Positions 57,211-64,000 of a stretch of 64,000 bases of DNA are shown here, one piece after another (the stretch's first letter is position 1; every line of letters begins with the position of its first letter). The DNA is taken from positions 16,078-80,077 of the forward strand of contig NZ_JAYRMI010000011.1 of the NCBI RefSeq assembly GCF_041904905.1. Direction: 5' to 3'. Both the position numbers and the translations under genes were made by a program. This stretch comes from Zoogloea sp041904905 (GTDB lineage: Bacteria > Pseudomonadota > Gammaproteobacteria > Burkholderiales > Rhodocyclaceae). The notes below the pieces were generated by a model, which saw only the letters and a program-made list of their open reading frames with translations, did no database searches and had not been told where the DNA came from.

Positions 57211-57960
57211 ATGGCCACTTTACGTGTAACGGTACTGATTCTCGTCCTCGCCAACCTGCTGGCGCTGGCCGTCTGGAAAGGCGGGCTGGGCGCCGGTGCG
57301 TCCACCGGCGAGCCCGAGCGTCTGAGCAATCAGCTCAACCCCGAACGGCTCCGCCTGGTGGTGGACGCCGCGCCGGCGTCGCCCCCGCCGGTGGCGGTCG
57401 CACCCAAGGCCGCGCTGCCCATCGCCCCCGCCGAAGCGCCGGCCGAAGCGGCCCCTGCGCCCGAGCCCGTTCCCGCCAGGCCCGCCGCCCCCGAGCACAC
57501 CGCGCCGCCGGCCTGCGTCGCCTTCGGCAGCCTCAGCGCCGACCAGGCTGCCGAACTCACCGCGCGGGTCGCCAAGACCGGATCGGGCTTCAAGCTGTCC
57601 GAGACTCGCGGTGCCGGCGCAAGCTCCTGGTGGGTGCACATCCCCAGCCAGGGCAGCAAGGAAGGCGCCGATCGCAAGGTGGCCGAGCTGCGCCGCCTGG
57701 GCGTGGAAGACCTCTTCATCGTGCAGGACGCCGGCCCCAATCAGTTCGCGATCTCCCTCGGGCTGTTCAGGAACGAGCCCGCCGCCGGCCGGCACCTCGC
57801 CCTCCTGCGGGAGAAAGGCGTGCGCAGCGCCCAGATCGCCACCCGCGGCGGCAGCGGCGTGAAGGTGGAGGTGCGCGGCCCCTCCGACAGCCTCGCCACC
57901 CTCGCCAGCGACCTGTCCGACAAACTGCATGGCGCCAGCCGGCTCGAATGCGCCCCATGA
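57211..57960 (+). CDS. SPOR-domain protein with N-terminal membrane anchor
   Basis: Protein of 249 residues with a short membrane helix (about 4-24), a proline/alanine-rich linker (50-100) and a C-terminal SPOR-like domain (about 105-190) containing CVAFGSLSADQAAEL, SWWVHIPSQGSKEGAD and FAISLGLFRNEPAAGRHL. SPOR domains bind denuded peptidoglycan at division sites. The stop overlaps the coaE start by four bases. A link to division is suggested by zapD downstream. Confidence 0.82.
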   Translation: MATLRVTVLILVLANLLALAVWKGGLGAGASTGEPERLSNQLNPERLRLVVDAAPASPPPVAVAPKAALPIAPAEAPAEAAPAPEPVPARPAAPEHTAPPACVAFGSLSADQAAELTARVAKTGSGFKLSETRGAGASSWWVHIPSQGSKEGADRKVAELRRLGVEDLFIVQDAGPNQFAISLGLFRNEPAAGRHLALLREKGVRSAQIATRGGSGVKVEVRGPSDSLATLASDLSDKLHGASRLECAP

Positions 57961-58589
57961 GCGCCGCGCCGGGTTCGCCCTACGTCGTCGGGCTCACGGG
58001 AGGCATCGGCAGCGGCAAGAGCGCCGCGGCAGCGGTCTTCCATGAACTCGGCGCCGCCATCGTCGACACCGACCTCATCGCCCACCGCCTGACCGCCCCC
58101 GGCGGCGCCGCCATGGCGGCCATCGAGGCGGCCTTCGGTGCCGGCGTGGTGGCCGACGACGGCGCCCTCAACCGCCCGGCGATGCGCGCCCTGGCCTTTG
58201 AAGACTCCGCCGCCCGCAAGCGCCTCGAGGCCATCCTGCACCCCATGATCCGCGACGAGAGCGAGCGCCAGTGCCGCGCCGCCACCGCGCCCTACGCGAT
58301 CCTCGCGGTGCCCCTGCTGATCGAGTCCGGCGCCTACCGCGAGCGCGTGGCCCGCCTGTGCGTCGTCGACTGCCCCGAAGACGTGCAGGTGGCGCGGGTG
58401 ATGGCCCGCAGCGGGCTCGACGCCCGTCAGGTGCGGGCCATCATGGCCGCCCAGGCGTCCCGCGCCACCCGCCTCGCCGCGGCCGACGACGTGGTGGATA
58501 ACGCCGGCTCCCTCGAGGCCCTGCGCACCCAGGTGGCGCGGCTGCACCGCGACTACCTGGCCCGCGCCGCCAAGGGGCCTGTGTTATGA
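57957..58589 (+). CDS. coaE: Dephospho-CoA kinase
   Basis: Last enzyme of CoA synthesis, 210 residues. P-loop VGLTGGIGSGKSAAA, DTDLIAHRLT, HPMIRDE and VPLLIESGAYRERV with the later R and D residues are conserved. The ATG overlaps the stop of the SPOR gene. The order coaE-zapD-yacG is conserved in beta- and gammaproteobacteria. A TATGAT -10-like sequence (58584-58589) at the end of the gene may serve zapD. Confidence 0.95.
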   Translation: MSAAPGSPYVVGLTGGIGSGKSAAAAVFHELGAAIVDTDLIAHRLTAPGGAAMAAIEAAFGAGVVADDGALNRPAMRALAFEDSAARKRLEAILHPMIRDESERQCRAATAPYAILAVPLLIESGAYRERVARLCVVDCPEDVQVARVMARSGLDARQVRAIMAAQASRATRLAAADDVVDNAGSLEALRTQVARLHRDYLARAAKGPVL

Positions 58590-58638
58590 TTCGCGCGGGT
58601 CTGACCGTCAATTTTCCACTCCCTATCCAGGCGCGCGC

Positions 58639-59394
58639 GTGATTACTTACGAATATCCCCTCAACGAGAGGATCCGCACGCTGTTGAGGCTGGAAGACCT
58701 TTTCGAGAAGGTCATGCATTTCGTTCGGGCGGAGGGTTCCCTCGAACACCACGTCGCCCTCGTCACCCTGTTCGAGATCCTCGAAGTCGCCAGCCGCGCC
58801 GATCTGAAGGTCGATCTGGTGCAGGAACTCGAACGCCAGCGCCAGATCCTCCTGTCCTTCCGCAACAACCCCCAGATTTCCGAAGAGGCCCTCTCCGGCG
58901 CCCTCTACGAGATCGAGCAGGCCTCCGCCTCGCTCCTCGCCATGGCCGGCAAGACCGGCCAGTATCTGCGCGAGAACGAATGGCTGATGAACATCCGCAG
59001 CCGCGCGGCGATTCCCGGCGGTGCCTGCGAATTCGATCTCCCGTCCTATCACCACTGGCTCAACCGCGAAGCCGAGCTGCGCCGCCGCGACCTGATGGCC
59101 TGGGTCCAGCCCCTGCTGCCGATCCGCGACGGGCTCGCCATCGTGCTGCGCCTCCTGCGCGCCAGCGGCCGGCCCGAATCCCAGGTGGCCCACCGTGGCG
59201 CCTTCCAGCAGACCATGGGCGGGCGCACGGTGCAGATGATCCGCATCCGCCTGAACGGCAGCGCCATGTGCGTGCCGGAGACCAGCGCCAACAAGTACGC
59301 CCTCAACATCCGCCTGATGCACGCCGAAACCGTCACCCGCCCCGGGCAGGTGGAGATCGACGTGCCCTTCGAGCTGACTTTCTGCAATCTGTGA
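58639..59394 (+). CDS. zapD: Cell division protein ZapD
   Basis: FtsZ-bundling factor of 251 residues, all-alpha with a small beta domain. Recognised by ITYEYPLNERIRTLLRLEDL, HHVALVTLFEILEVASRADL, FLRENEWL-like YLRENEWLMNIRSRAAIPGG and the closing DVPFELTFCNL. The GTG start matches the family N-terminus. Its stop overlaps the yacG start by one base. Confidence 0.95.
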   Translation: MITYEYPLNERIRTLLRLEDLFEKVMHFVRAEGSLEHHVALVTLFEILEVASRADLKVDLVQELERQRQILLSFRNNPQISEEALSGALYEIEQASASLLAMAGKTGQYLRENEWLMNIRSRAAIPGGACEFDLPSYHHWLNREAELRRRDLMAWVQPLLPIRDGLAIVLRLLRASGRPESQVAHRGAFQQTMGGRTVQMIRIRLNGSAMCVPETSANKYALNIRLMHAETVTRPGQVEIDVPFELTFCNL

Positions 59395-59597
59395 TGACGA
59401 CCCCTGGCAAGCCCCGCGTGGTCAAGTGCCCGACCTGCGGCACCGCCGTCGAGTGGGTGCCCGAGAACAAGTGGCGGCCGTTCTGCTCGGATCGCTGCCG
59501 CCTGATCGACCTGGGTGCCTGGGCGACCGATCAATACCGGGTGGCGGGCGAGACGCCCCTCGACAACGACGCCGATCCCCTCAACCGGCCGCACTGA
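59394..59597 (+). CDS. yacG: DNA gyrase inhibitor YacG
   Basis: Zinc protein of 67 residues with VKCPTCGTAVEW and RPFCSDRCRLIDLGAW (four Cys ligands), which binds GyrB and blocks DNA binding in E. coli. It starts within the zapD stop codon. A perfect terminator stem begins inside its last codons. Confidence 0.92.
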   Translation: MTTPGKPRVVKCPTCGTAVEWVPENKWRPFCSDRCRLIDLGAWATDQYRVAGETPLDNDADPLNRPH

Positions 59598-59610
59598 GCG
59601 GCCGGTTTTT
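59585..59610 (+). terminator. Intrinsic terminator at the end of yacG
   Basis: Perfect 8-bp stem CCGGCCGC / GCGGCCGG with loop ACTGA, followed by TTTTT. It overlaps the yacG stop codon and separates this operon from the convergent Nudix-ThiE gene. Confidence 0.9.
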
Positions 59611-59613
59611 CGT

Positions 59614-60561
59614 TCACCCCCAGATCGCCCGGATGCCGGCGATGCCGTGGGCGCCGGCGGCCTTGGCTTCCGTCACGTCGTCCGCCGCCAGCCCGCCCAG
59701 CGCGAACACCGGCAGGGGCAGGCGCTCCACGAGCTTGCCGAACGCCTCCCAGCCCAGCCCGGGCTGGCCGGGGTGGCTTTCGGTTGGCTTGACCGCGCCC
59801 AGCAGCGCGTAATCCAGGCCGAGGGCGGCGGCCTTTTCCAGTTCGGCGCGGTCGTGGCAGGACGCGCCGACCCATTCAAGATCGGGCCGTGCGTCGATCT
59901 CCGCGAGCCGCCGGGCGGGCAGGTGCAGGCCGTCGGCGCCCACCGTGCGGGCGAGGTCGGCGTCGTCATTGACCACGACCCGCGCGCCGGCGGCGTGGCA
60001 GCGTTCGACCGCCGCGCGGGCGAAGGCGTCGCGTTCATCCGCAGGCAGCGCCGACTCGCGGATCTGCACCAGCCGCAGCCCGCCGGCCAGGGCCGCGTCG
60101 AGCCGCGCCAGCTGGGCGTCGATGCCGATCTCGGCGGCGTGGGTGATGCCCATCGTGCGGGGCAGGCGCAGGGCCTTGAGGATCGGGCCGTTGGCGGGGA
60201 GCATCGGGCCCACGTCCATCGCGTCGGCGCGCTGCCAGGCCAGCGCCGCGTGTACCTTGTCGTCGATCTCGCCGTGCCAGGCGGGCACCTCGAAGAAGTG
60301 CAGGCTCACGTGGGCGTGCTCGTACTCGTGCTCGCGGACGATCCACGGCCAGGCCACGTCCACCTTCATGCCCAGCTCTTCGTCCAGCTCGCGGACGAGG
60401 GCGTCGCGGGGCGTCTCGCCGGGCTCCACCTTGCCGCCGGGGAATTCCCAGTAGCCGGGGTAGAAGGTGTCCGGCGCGCGCTGGCCGAGGAGGAAGCTGC
60501 CGTCCGGGCGGGCGATGACCGCCGCCGCCACGTGGACGATCTTGCGTTGGGGCTGGCTCAT
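59614..60561 (-). CDS. Nudix hydrolase-thiamine phosphate synthase-like fusion (MutT type)
   Basis: Protein of 315 residues. Residues 1-130 are a MutT-like Nudix domain with the complete box GGKVEPGETPRDALVRELDE then EELGM, expected to hydrolyse 8-oxo-dGTP or a related nucleotide. Residues about 135-315 have the TIM-barrel fold of ThiE/TenI (LVQIRESAL, VVVNDDADLA, ADGLHLP, DYALLGAVKPTESHPG, PVFALGGL). This fusion is widespread in beta- and gammaproteobacteria. Whether the ThiE part is active is uncertain. Its start overlaps the stop of the ATPase gene by four bases. Confidence 0.9.
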   Translation of the reverse strand: MSQPQRKIVHVAAAVIARPDGSFLLGQRAPDTFYPGYWEFPGGKVEPGETPRDALVRELDEELGMKVDVAWPWIVREHEYEHAHVSLHFFEVPAWHGEIDDKVHAALAWQRADAMDVGPMLPANGPILKALRLPRTMGITHAAEIGIDAQLARLDAALAGGLRLVQIRESALPADERDAFARAAVERCHAAGARVVVNDDADLARTVGADGLHLPARRLAEIDARPDLEWVGASCHDRAELEKAAALGLDYALLGAVKPTESHPGQPGLGWEAFGKLVERLPLPVFALGGLAADDVTEAKAAGAHGIAGIRAIWG

Positions 60562-61421
60562 GATTCAAACCGTCCGGCGTAGTCGCGGGCGAACTGCCAG
60601 GCCACCCGGCCGCTGCGGGAGCCGCGCAGCAGCGCCCACTGCAGCGCGTCGCCGCGGGCGGCGGGGATCGCGTCGGCCGGCACGCCGAACTCGCCCAGCC
60701 AGTGATTGACCACCGCGAGGTACTCGTCCTGGCTGAAGGGGTAGAAGGAGATCCACAGCCCGAAGCGCTCCGAGAGGGAGATCTTCTCCTCCACCGCTTC
60801 GGCCGGATGCACCTCGCCGTCCAGGTGCTTGGTGGCGGCGTTCTCCGAGAAGTACTCGGGCATCAGGTGGCGGCGGTTGGAGGTGGCGTAGATCAGCACG
60901 TTGTCGGGCACCGCCGCCAGCGAGCCGTCGAGCACGCTCTTGAGGGCCTTGTAGGCGGGCTCGCCGTCCTCGAAGGAGAGGTCGTCGGTGAACAGGATGA
61001 AGCGCTCCGGGCGGTCCTGCACCAGCTCGACGATGTCGGGCAGGTCGATCAGGTCGTCCTTGTCCACCTCGATGAGGCGCAGCCCGGCGCCGGCGAATTC
61101 GTTGAGCAGCGCCTTCACCAGCGACGACTTGCCGGTGCCCCGGGCGCCGGTGAGCAGCACGTTGTTGGCGCGCTTGCCGGCCAGGAACTGGCGGGTGTTG
61201 GCGACGATGCGTTCCTTCTTCTCCTCGATGTCCTGCAGGTCGTCGAGGCGGATCCGGTGGGGGCGGGGCACCGGCACCAGGGCCTTGGCCTTGTTGCGGT
61301 TGCGCCAGCGGAAGGCGGTGGCGGCGCTCCAGTCGGGGGGCGCGGCGTCGGCCGGCAGGAAGCGTTCGAGGCGTTCGAGCAGACGCTCGGCGCGGGAGAG
61401 GAACTGGTTGAGATCAGTCAT
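60558..61421 (-). CDS. DUF815 AAA-type ATPase
   Basis: P-loop protein of 287 residues with Walker A LLTGARGTGKSSLVKALL, Walker B-like FILFTDDLSFEDGEPAYK and sensor segment NVLIYATSNRRHLMPEYF. The family is common beside mutT in betaproteobacteria; its substrate is unknown. Two in-frame ATGs exist (61421 and 61433); the shorter is preferred, though either overlaps the small membrane ORF at 61414-61524. The downstream Nudix gene starts within its stop codon. Confidence 0.88.
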   Translation of the reverse strand: MTDLNQFLSRAERLLERLERFLPADAAPPDWSAATAFRWRNRNKAKALVPVPRPHRIRLDDLQDIEEKKERIVANTRQFLAGKRANNVLLTGARGTGKSSLVKALLNEFAGAGLRLIEVDKDDLIDLPDIVELVQDRPERFILFTDDLSFEDGEPAYKALKSVLDGSLAAVPDNVLIYATSNRRHLMPEYFSENAATKHLDGEVHPAEAVEEKISLSERFGLWISFYPFSQDEYLAVVNHWLGEFGVPADAIPAARGDALQWALLRGSRSGRVAWQFARDYAGRFES

Positions 61422-61524
61422 CGGGGGTGTCATCCGTGTCGTTCTTGGGCGGGCTTCTCAGGGCCAGGGCCACGATGGCCAGCAGCGCCGCGACAAGGCC
61501 GAGTTCGAGGCCGACGAGCCACAT
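61414..61524 (-). CDS. Small single-helix membrane protein, unrecognised
   Basis: A frame of 36 codons starts at an ATG (61522-61524) with an AAAGGATGCGCC ribosome site, and encodes a hydrophobic helix (WLVGLELGLVAALLAIVALA) followed by a short charged tail ending TDDTPDD. It overlaps the start of the DUF815 gene, which suggests coupled translation. The clean helix-plus-tail design and ribosome site support a real gene; the small size leaves doubt. No family recognised. Confidence 0.55.
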   Translation of the reverse strand: MWLVGLELGLVAALLAIVALALRSPPKNDTDDTPDD

Positions 61525-61609
61525 GGCGCATCCTTTGCGGGCCCGGCCCGACAGGCCGGTGGTTATACTCGGGCGGGTGAAGATTGCCAGCCGCGAGTGT
61601 ACCCCATCC

Positions 61610-62878
61610 ATGTTCCGCCCCCTCCGCCCCCTCCGAGCCATCCCCGCTTCGCCTGCCTTGTCCCGTCTTTCCGCCACCTGCGCCGCGCTGCTGCTGGCCG
61701 CCTGCGCCGGTGCGCCGCGTCCGGCGAGCGGCCCGTCCGCCCCGGTGGCGCAGCCCGCCGCGCCGGCGACGCCGCCGGCCGTTACGGTGCCTGCGCCCAC
61801 CGGCGGCGCCTCGGCGCCCCAGCCCCTGGCCCGGCCGCTGCAGCCGGCGGCCTGGGCCGATCTGCCCGGCTGGAGCGGCGACGCCATCGACGAGGCCTGG
61901 CCGGCCTTCCTGGCCTCGTGCCGGGCCATCGGCCGGCAGGCGGTGTGGGCGCCGGTGTGCGAGGCGGCCCGCGGGCTGGGCGAGCGGCCGGGGGCGTCGG
62001 CGGTGCGCAGCTTCTTCGAGTCGCGCTTCACCCCGTGGCGGGTGAGCAACCCGGACGGCACGAAGGAGGGCCTCATCACCGGCTACTACGAGCCCCTCAT
62101 CACCGGCAGCCGCCACAAGGGCGGCGCCTACGCCTGGCCGGTGCTGGGCGTGCCGGACGATCTGCTGTCCATCGACCTGGGCGAGGTGTTGCCCGACCTC
62201 AAGGGCCAGCGTCTGCGCGGCCGGCTGGTGGGCAGGAAGGTGGTGCCGTACTACTCCCGCGCCGAGCTGGCGCGGATGGCCGACAGGTTTGCGGCCAAGG
62301 CCATCCTCTACGCCGACGACGCGGTGGAGCTGTTCTTCCTGCAGGTGCAGGGCTCGGGCCGGGTGAAGCTGCCCGACGGCAACATCGTGCGCATCGCCTA
62401 CGCCGACACCAACGGCCACCCCTATCAATCCATCGGCCGCTGGCTGGCCGACAAGGGCGAGCTGCGCCTGGAGCAGGCGTCGATGGACGGCATCAAGAGC
62501 TGGGCGCGGGCCAACCCCGGCCGGCTGCAGGAGATGCTCAACGCCAACCCCAGCTACGTGTTCTTCCGCGAGGTGCCCAACACCGCCGGCGGTCCGGTGG
62601 GCGCCCTGGGTCAGCCCCTCACCGACGGGCGCAGCCTGGCGGTGGACCCGCGCAGCATTCCGCTGGGGGCGCCGGTGTTCCTTGCCACCACCCAGCCCAA
62701 CACCAGCCAGCCCCTGCGCCGCCTGATGCTGGCCCAGGACACCGGCACCGCCATCAAGGGCGGGGTGCGCGGCGACTTCTACTGGGGCTTCGGCGCCGAA
62801 GCCGGCGCCCAGGCCGGGCGGATGCGCCAGAAGGGCGAGATGTGGGTGCTCTACCCACGGGATCAGGTGCCGCGCTGA
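61610..62878 (+). CDS. mltA: Membrane-bound lytic murein transglycosylase A
   Basis: Outer-membrane lipoprotein of 422 residues that cleaves peptidoglycan between MurNAc and GlcNAc. The lipobox is LLLAAC. After a proline/alanine-rich linker comes the MltA domain (FTPWRVSNPDGTKEGLITGYYEP, QVQGSGRVKLPDG, IAYADTNGHPY) and the C-terminal 3D domain with catalytic aspartate in LAQDTGTAIKG and RGDFYWGFG. The ATG at 61610 gives a proper lipoprotein signal. TATACT at 61564-61569 is a probable -10 box. The 21-bp array starts 29 bp after its stop. Confidence 0.93.
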   Translation: MFRPLRPLRAIPASPALSRLSATCAALLLAACAGAPRPASGPSAPVAQPAAPATPPAVTVPAPTGGASAPQPLARPLQPAAWADLPGWSGDAIDEAWPAFLASCRAIGRQAVWAPVCEAARGLGERPGASAVRSFFESRFTPWRVSNPDGTKEGLITGYYEPLITGSRHKGGAYAWPVLGVPDDLLSIDLGEVLPDLKGQRLRGRLVGRKVVPYYSRAELARMADRFAAKAILYADDAVELFFLQVQGSGRVKLPDGNIVRIAYADTNGHPYQSIGRWLADKGELRLEQASMDGIKSWARANPGRLQEMLNANPSYVFFREVPNTAGGPVGALGQPLTDGRSLAVDPRSIPLGAPVFLATTQPNTSQPLRRLMLAQDTGTAIKGGVRGDFYWGFGAEAGAQAGRMRQKGEMWVLYPRDQVPR

Positions 62879-62907
62879 GGGGGGCGGTGCGGGCCCGGGG
62901 GGGACTG

Positions 62908-63369
62908 GTTCGGGTTTGAGGTGAACTGGTTCAGGTCCGGGGTGAACGAGTTCAAGTCCAAGGTGAACTAGTTCAGCTTGAAGGTGAACCGGTTCAGGTC
63001 AGAGCCGAACTTGTTCAGGTCCGGGGTGAACCAGTTCAAGTCCGAGGTGAACTGGTTCAGCTTGAAGGTGAACCGGTTCAGGTTTGAGCCGAACTTGTTC
63101 AGGTCCGGGGTGAACGAGTTCAAGTCCAAGGTGAACTAGTTCAGCTTGAAGGTGAACCGGTTCAGGTCTGAGCTGAACTAGTTCGGGTCCGGGGTGAACC
63201 AGTTCAAGTCCAAGGTGAACTAGTTCAGCTTGAAGGTGAACCGGTTCAGGTCTGAGCTGAACTTGTTCAGGTCCGGGGTGAACCAGTTCAAGTCCAAGGT
63301 GAACTGGTTCAAGTCCGAGGTGAACTGGTCCAGCTTGAAGGTGAGCGCGTTCGGGTTGGCGGTGAAACG
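62908..63369 (+). repeat. 21-bp tandem array, 22 units with 84-bp higher-order period
   Basis: Twenty-two consecutive units of exactly 21 bp, without indels, start every 21 bases from 62908 to 63349. Four unit types recur in order: GTTCAGGTCCGGGGTGAACNN, GTTCAAGTCCAAGGTGAACNN, GTTCAGCTTGAAGGTGAACCG and GTTCAGGTCTGAGCTGAACNN, giving an 84-bp super-repeat seen about five times (62929-63327). Nineteen of the joins read GAAC-NN-GTTC perfectly. Every plus-strand frame contains stop codons (for example TAG in several joins, TGA in the fourth type), and the minus frame stops at 62999, so it is unlikely to code. The array occupies most of the 683-bp gap between mltA and the truncated gene at 63562. 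Confidence 0.92.
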
Positions 63370-63561
63370 CTTCGCCGCCGCCGTCGGGATGCGAGCGGAT
63401 TGCCCGAACGGGGTACTTCGGGTGGCCGGTGGGTGGGGTTAGAACGTAGATTTGTAATAAGTTTTTCTTAAATTCATGGTTTGCGCGCACGGCCTGCCAC
63501 GCTACCGTGCGAAGCTGGCGATCTACCCCAACGCCATCCATCCTGCATCCCGGAGACCATC

Positions 63562-63676
63562 GTGCCCCTGACCGAACTCGTCCATTACTTCAACAAACGC
63601 AACCGGCTCGTCCGTGGTGGCGAGGACGAGGGCTTCCGATTCGTCGACGGGCAGGTGCGCATGCATTTCGGCGGGC
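63562..63676 (+). pseudogene. 5' remnant of an EAL/sensor-type gene cut by an IS element
   Basis: A GTG start preceded by GGAGACCATC opens a frame reading PLTELVHYFNKRNRLVRGG, then FRFVDGQVRMHFGG. This resembles the N-terminus of c-di-GMP signalling proteins in related bacteria, which continue into a catalytic domain. Here the resemblance ends near 63676, where sequence belonging to the IS element appears to begin, and the frame soon loses family character. The remaining part of the gene would lie beyond the IS, outside the window. The family match is from memory and moderate. The 190 bp before it (63370-63561) hold the array edge and an AT-rich promoter-like stretch near 63430-63480. Confidence 0.5.
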
Positions 63677-63761
63677 GGGGATCGTGTCCCGGTGCGTGGT
63701 GTAAGAAGCGTCAGCAGAAGCGGTCGGCGGGTCATCGTCTCCGGTTTGGCAGGAGAGCGAG

Positions 63762-64000
63762 TCAGGCTGCGAGTGCAGACAGGCTGACGTTGGGATTGTC
63801 GCCAACTTCGGCGAGCGTTTCCAGCGTCATGTAACGGCGCTGCAGAGCCCATTCGTCGTTCTGTTCAAGCAGCAAGGCGCCGACCAGGCGGTAGATGGCC
63901 GCCTCGTTGGGGAAGATGCCCACGACGTCGGTGCGCCGCTTGATCTCGCCGTTCAAGCGCTCGAGCGGGTTGGTGCTGTGGATCTTGGTGCGGTGCTCCT
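63762..64000 (-). mobile_element. IS256-family transposase, C-terminal part
   Basis: The minus strand runs off the window edge and encodes the well-conserved C-terminus of IS256-type DDE transposases: HSTNPLERLNGEIKRRTDVV then GIFPNEAAIYRLVGALLLEQ and NDEWALQRRYMTLETLAEV. The glutamate of the NGEIKRRT helix region belongs to the catalytic domain. The stop is at 63762. The element should extend to about 63676, leaving roughly 85 bp of right end that would contain the terminal inverted repeat; this cannot be confirmed without the other end. Target duplication also lies outside view. Confidence 0.9.

Noticed and set aside
62908..63369. CRISPR array
   Set aside because: Units are 21 bp, directly abutting, with no unique spacers, and no cas genes are present.
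62999..63541. Minus-strand frame of about 180 codons through the second array (heptads like LVHLGLE)
   Set aside because: A repeat whose unit is a multiple of three stays open once one unit is open. The frame stops inside the array at 62999, has no ribosome site, and its N-terminal part has no resemblance to any family.

Overview
The window is a GC-rich (roughly two thirds G+C or more, by eye) bacterial chromosome segment. Gene content and local order (glnA, DUF4124 gene, ntrB, ntrC; coaE-zapD-yacG; hoxFUYHW; etfBA beside an acyl-CoA dehydrogenase; PAS/EAL/GGDEF signalling genes) point to a betaproteobacterium, most likely Rhodocyclales (Azoarcus/Thauera/Zoogloea type). That assignment is an inference from content; no rRNA or other marker gene is present. 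About 60 protein genes are called. I recognised no tRNA, rRNA or CRISPR array.

Layout. 1-6.6 kb (minus strand): acetate permease pair (DUF485 gene and actP, actP cut by the window edge), ETF:ubiquinone oxidoreductase, an acyl-CoA dehydrogenase and etfAB, together an electron path from acyl-CoA oxidation to the quinone pool. 6.8-9.6 kb: hybrid histidine kinase and OmpR-type regulator. 10.1-12.4 kb: copper chaperone, CSCT-motif permease, thioredoxin-like protein. 12.5-18.1 kb: tightly packed operon of REC-GGDEF-EAL protein, periplasmic binding lipoprotein and sensor kinase. 18.2-27.9 kb: transporters, DedA-rhodanese fusion, pirin, OsmC, a second binding protein plus c-di-GMP enzyme pair, an AzlC/AzlD fusion, a lower-GC secreted protein with a decayed paralogue fragment, lgt. 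28-34.3 kb: yceH, a SEC-C protein, uvrA, an MFS gene, ssb. 34.3-36.4 kb: two AT-rich gaps around an HTH-receiver protein and an unrecognised protein. 36.4-41.5 kb: bidirectional NAD-linked [NiFe] hydrogenase hoxFUYH with protease hoxW. 41.6-49.2 kb: MFS exporter, patB-like lyase, cysK, rfaE2, clsB with an EEP-family gene, nadA, rhodanese. 49.3-55.4 kb: CDF transporter and the nitrogen control locus glnA-ntrBC with NtrC boxes and a sigma-54 promoter. 55.6-62.9 kb: birA, coaX, SPOR protein, coaE, zapD, yacG, Nudix-ThiE fusion, DUF815 ATPase, mltA. 63.5-64 kb: a c-di-GMP-type gene apparently broken by an IS256-family element running off the end.

The most unusual content is non-coding. (1) Two arrays of a 21-bp unit, 22 copies at 62908-63369 and 13 diverged copies at 19109-19381, both just after the stop codon of a plus-strand gene; junctions read GAAC-NN-GTTC, so dyads recur every two helical turns. 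(2) A ~120-bp element present twice (2871-2995 and 55401-55517), each time directly after a stop codon and in the same orientation to the upstream gene, with complementary changes that preserve several stems: a candidate structured 3'-UTR RNA. (3) A 35-nt-arm inverted repeat between hoxY and hoxH. Two separate operons also join a periplasmic binding protein, without ABC transporter partners, to c-di-GMP enzymes.
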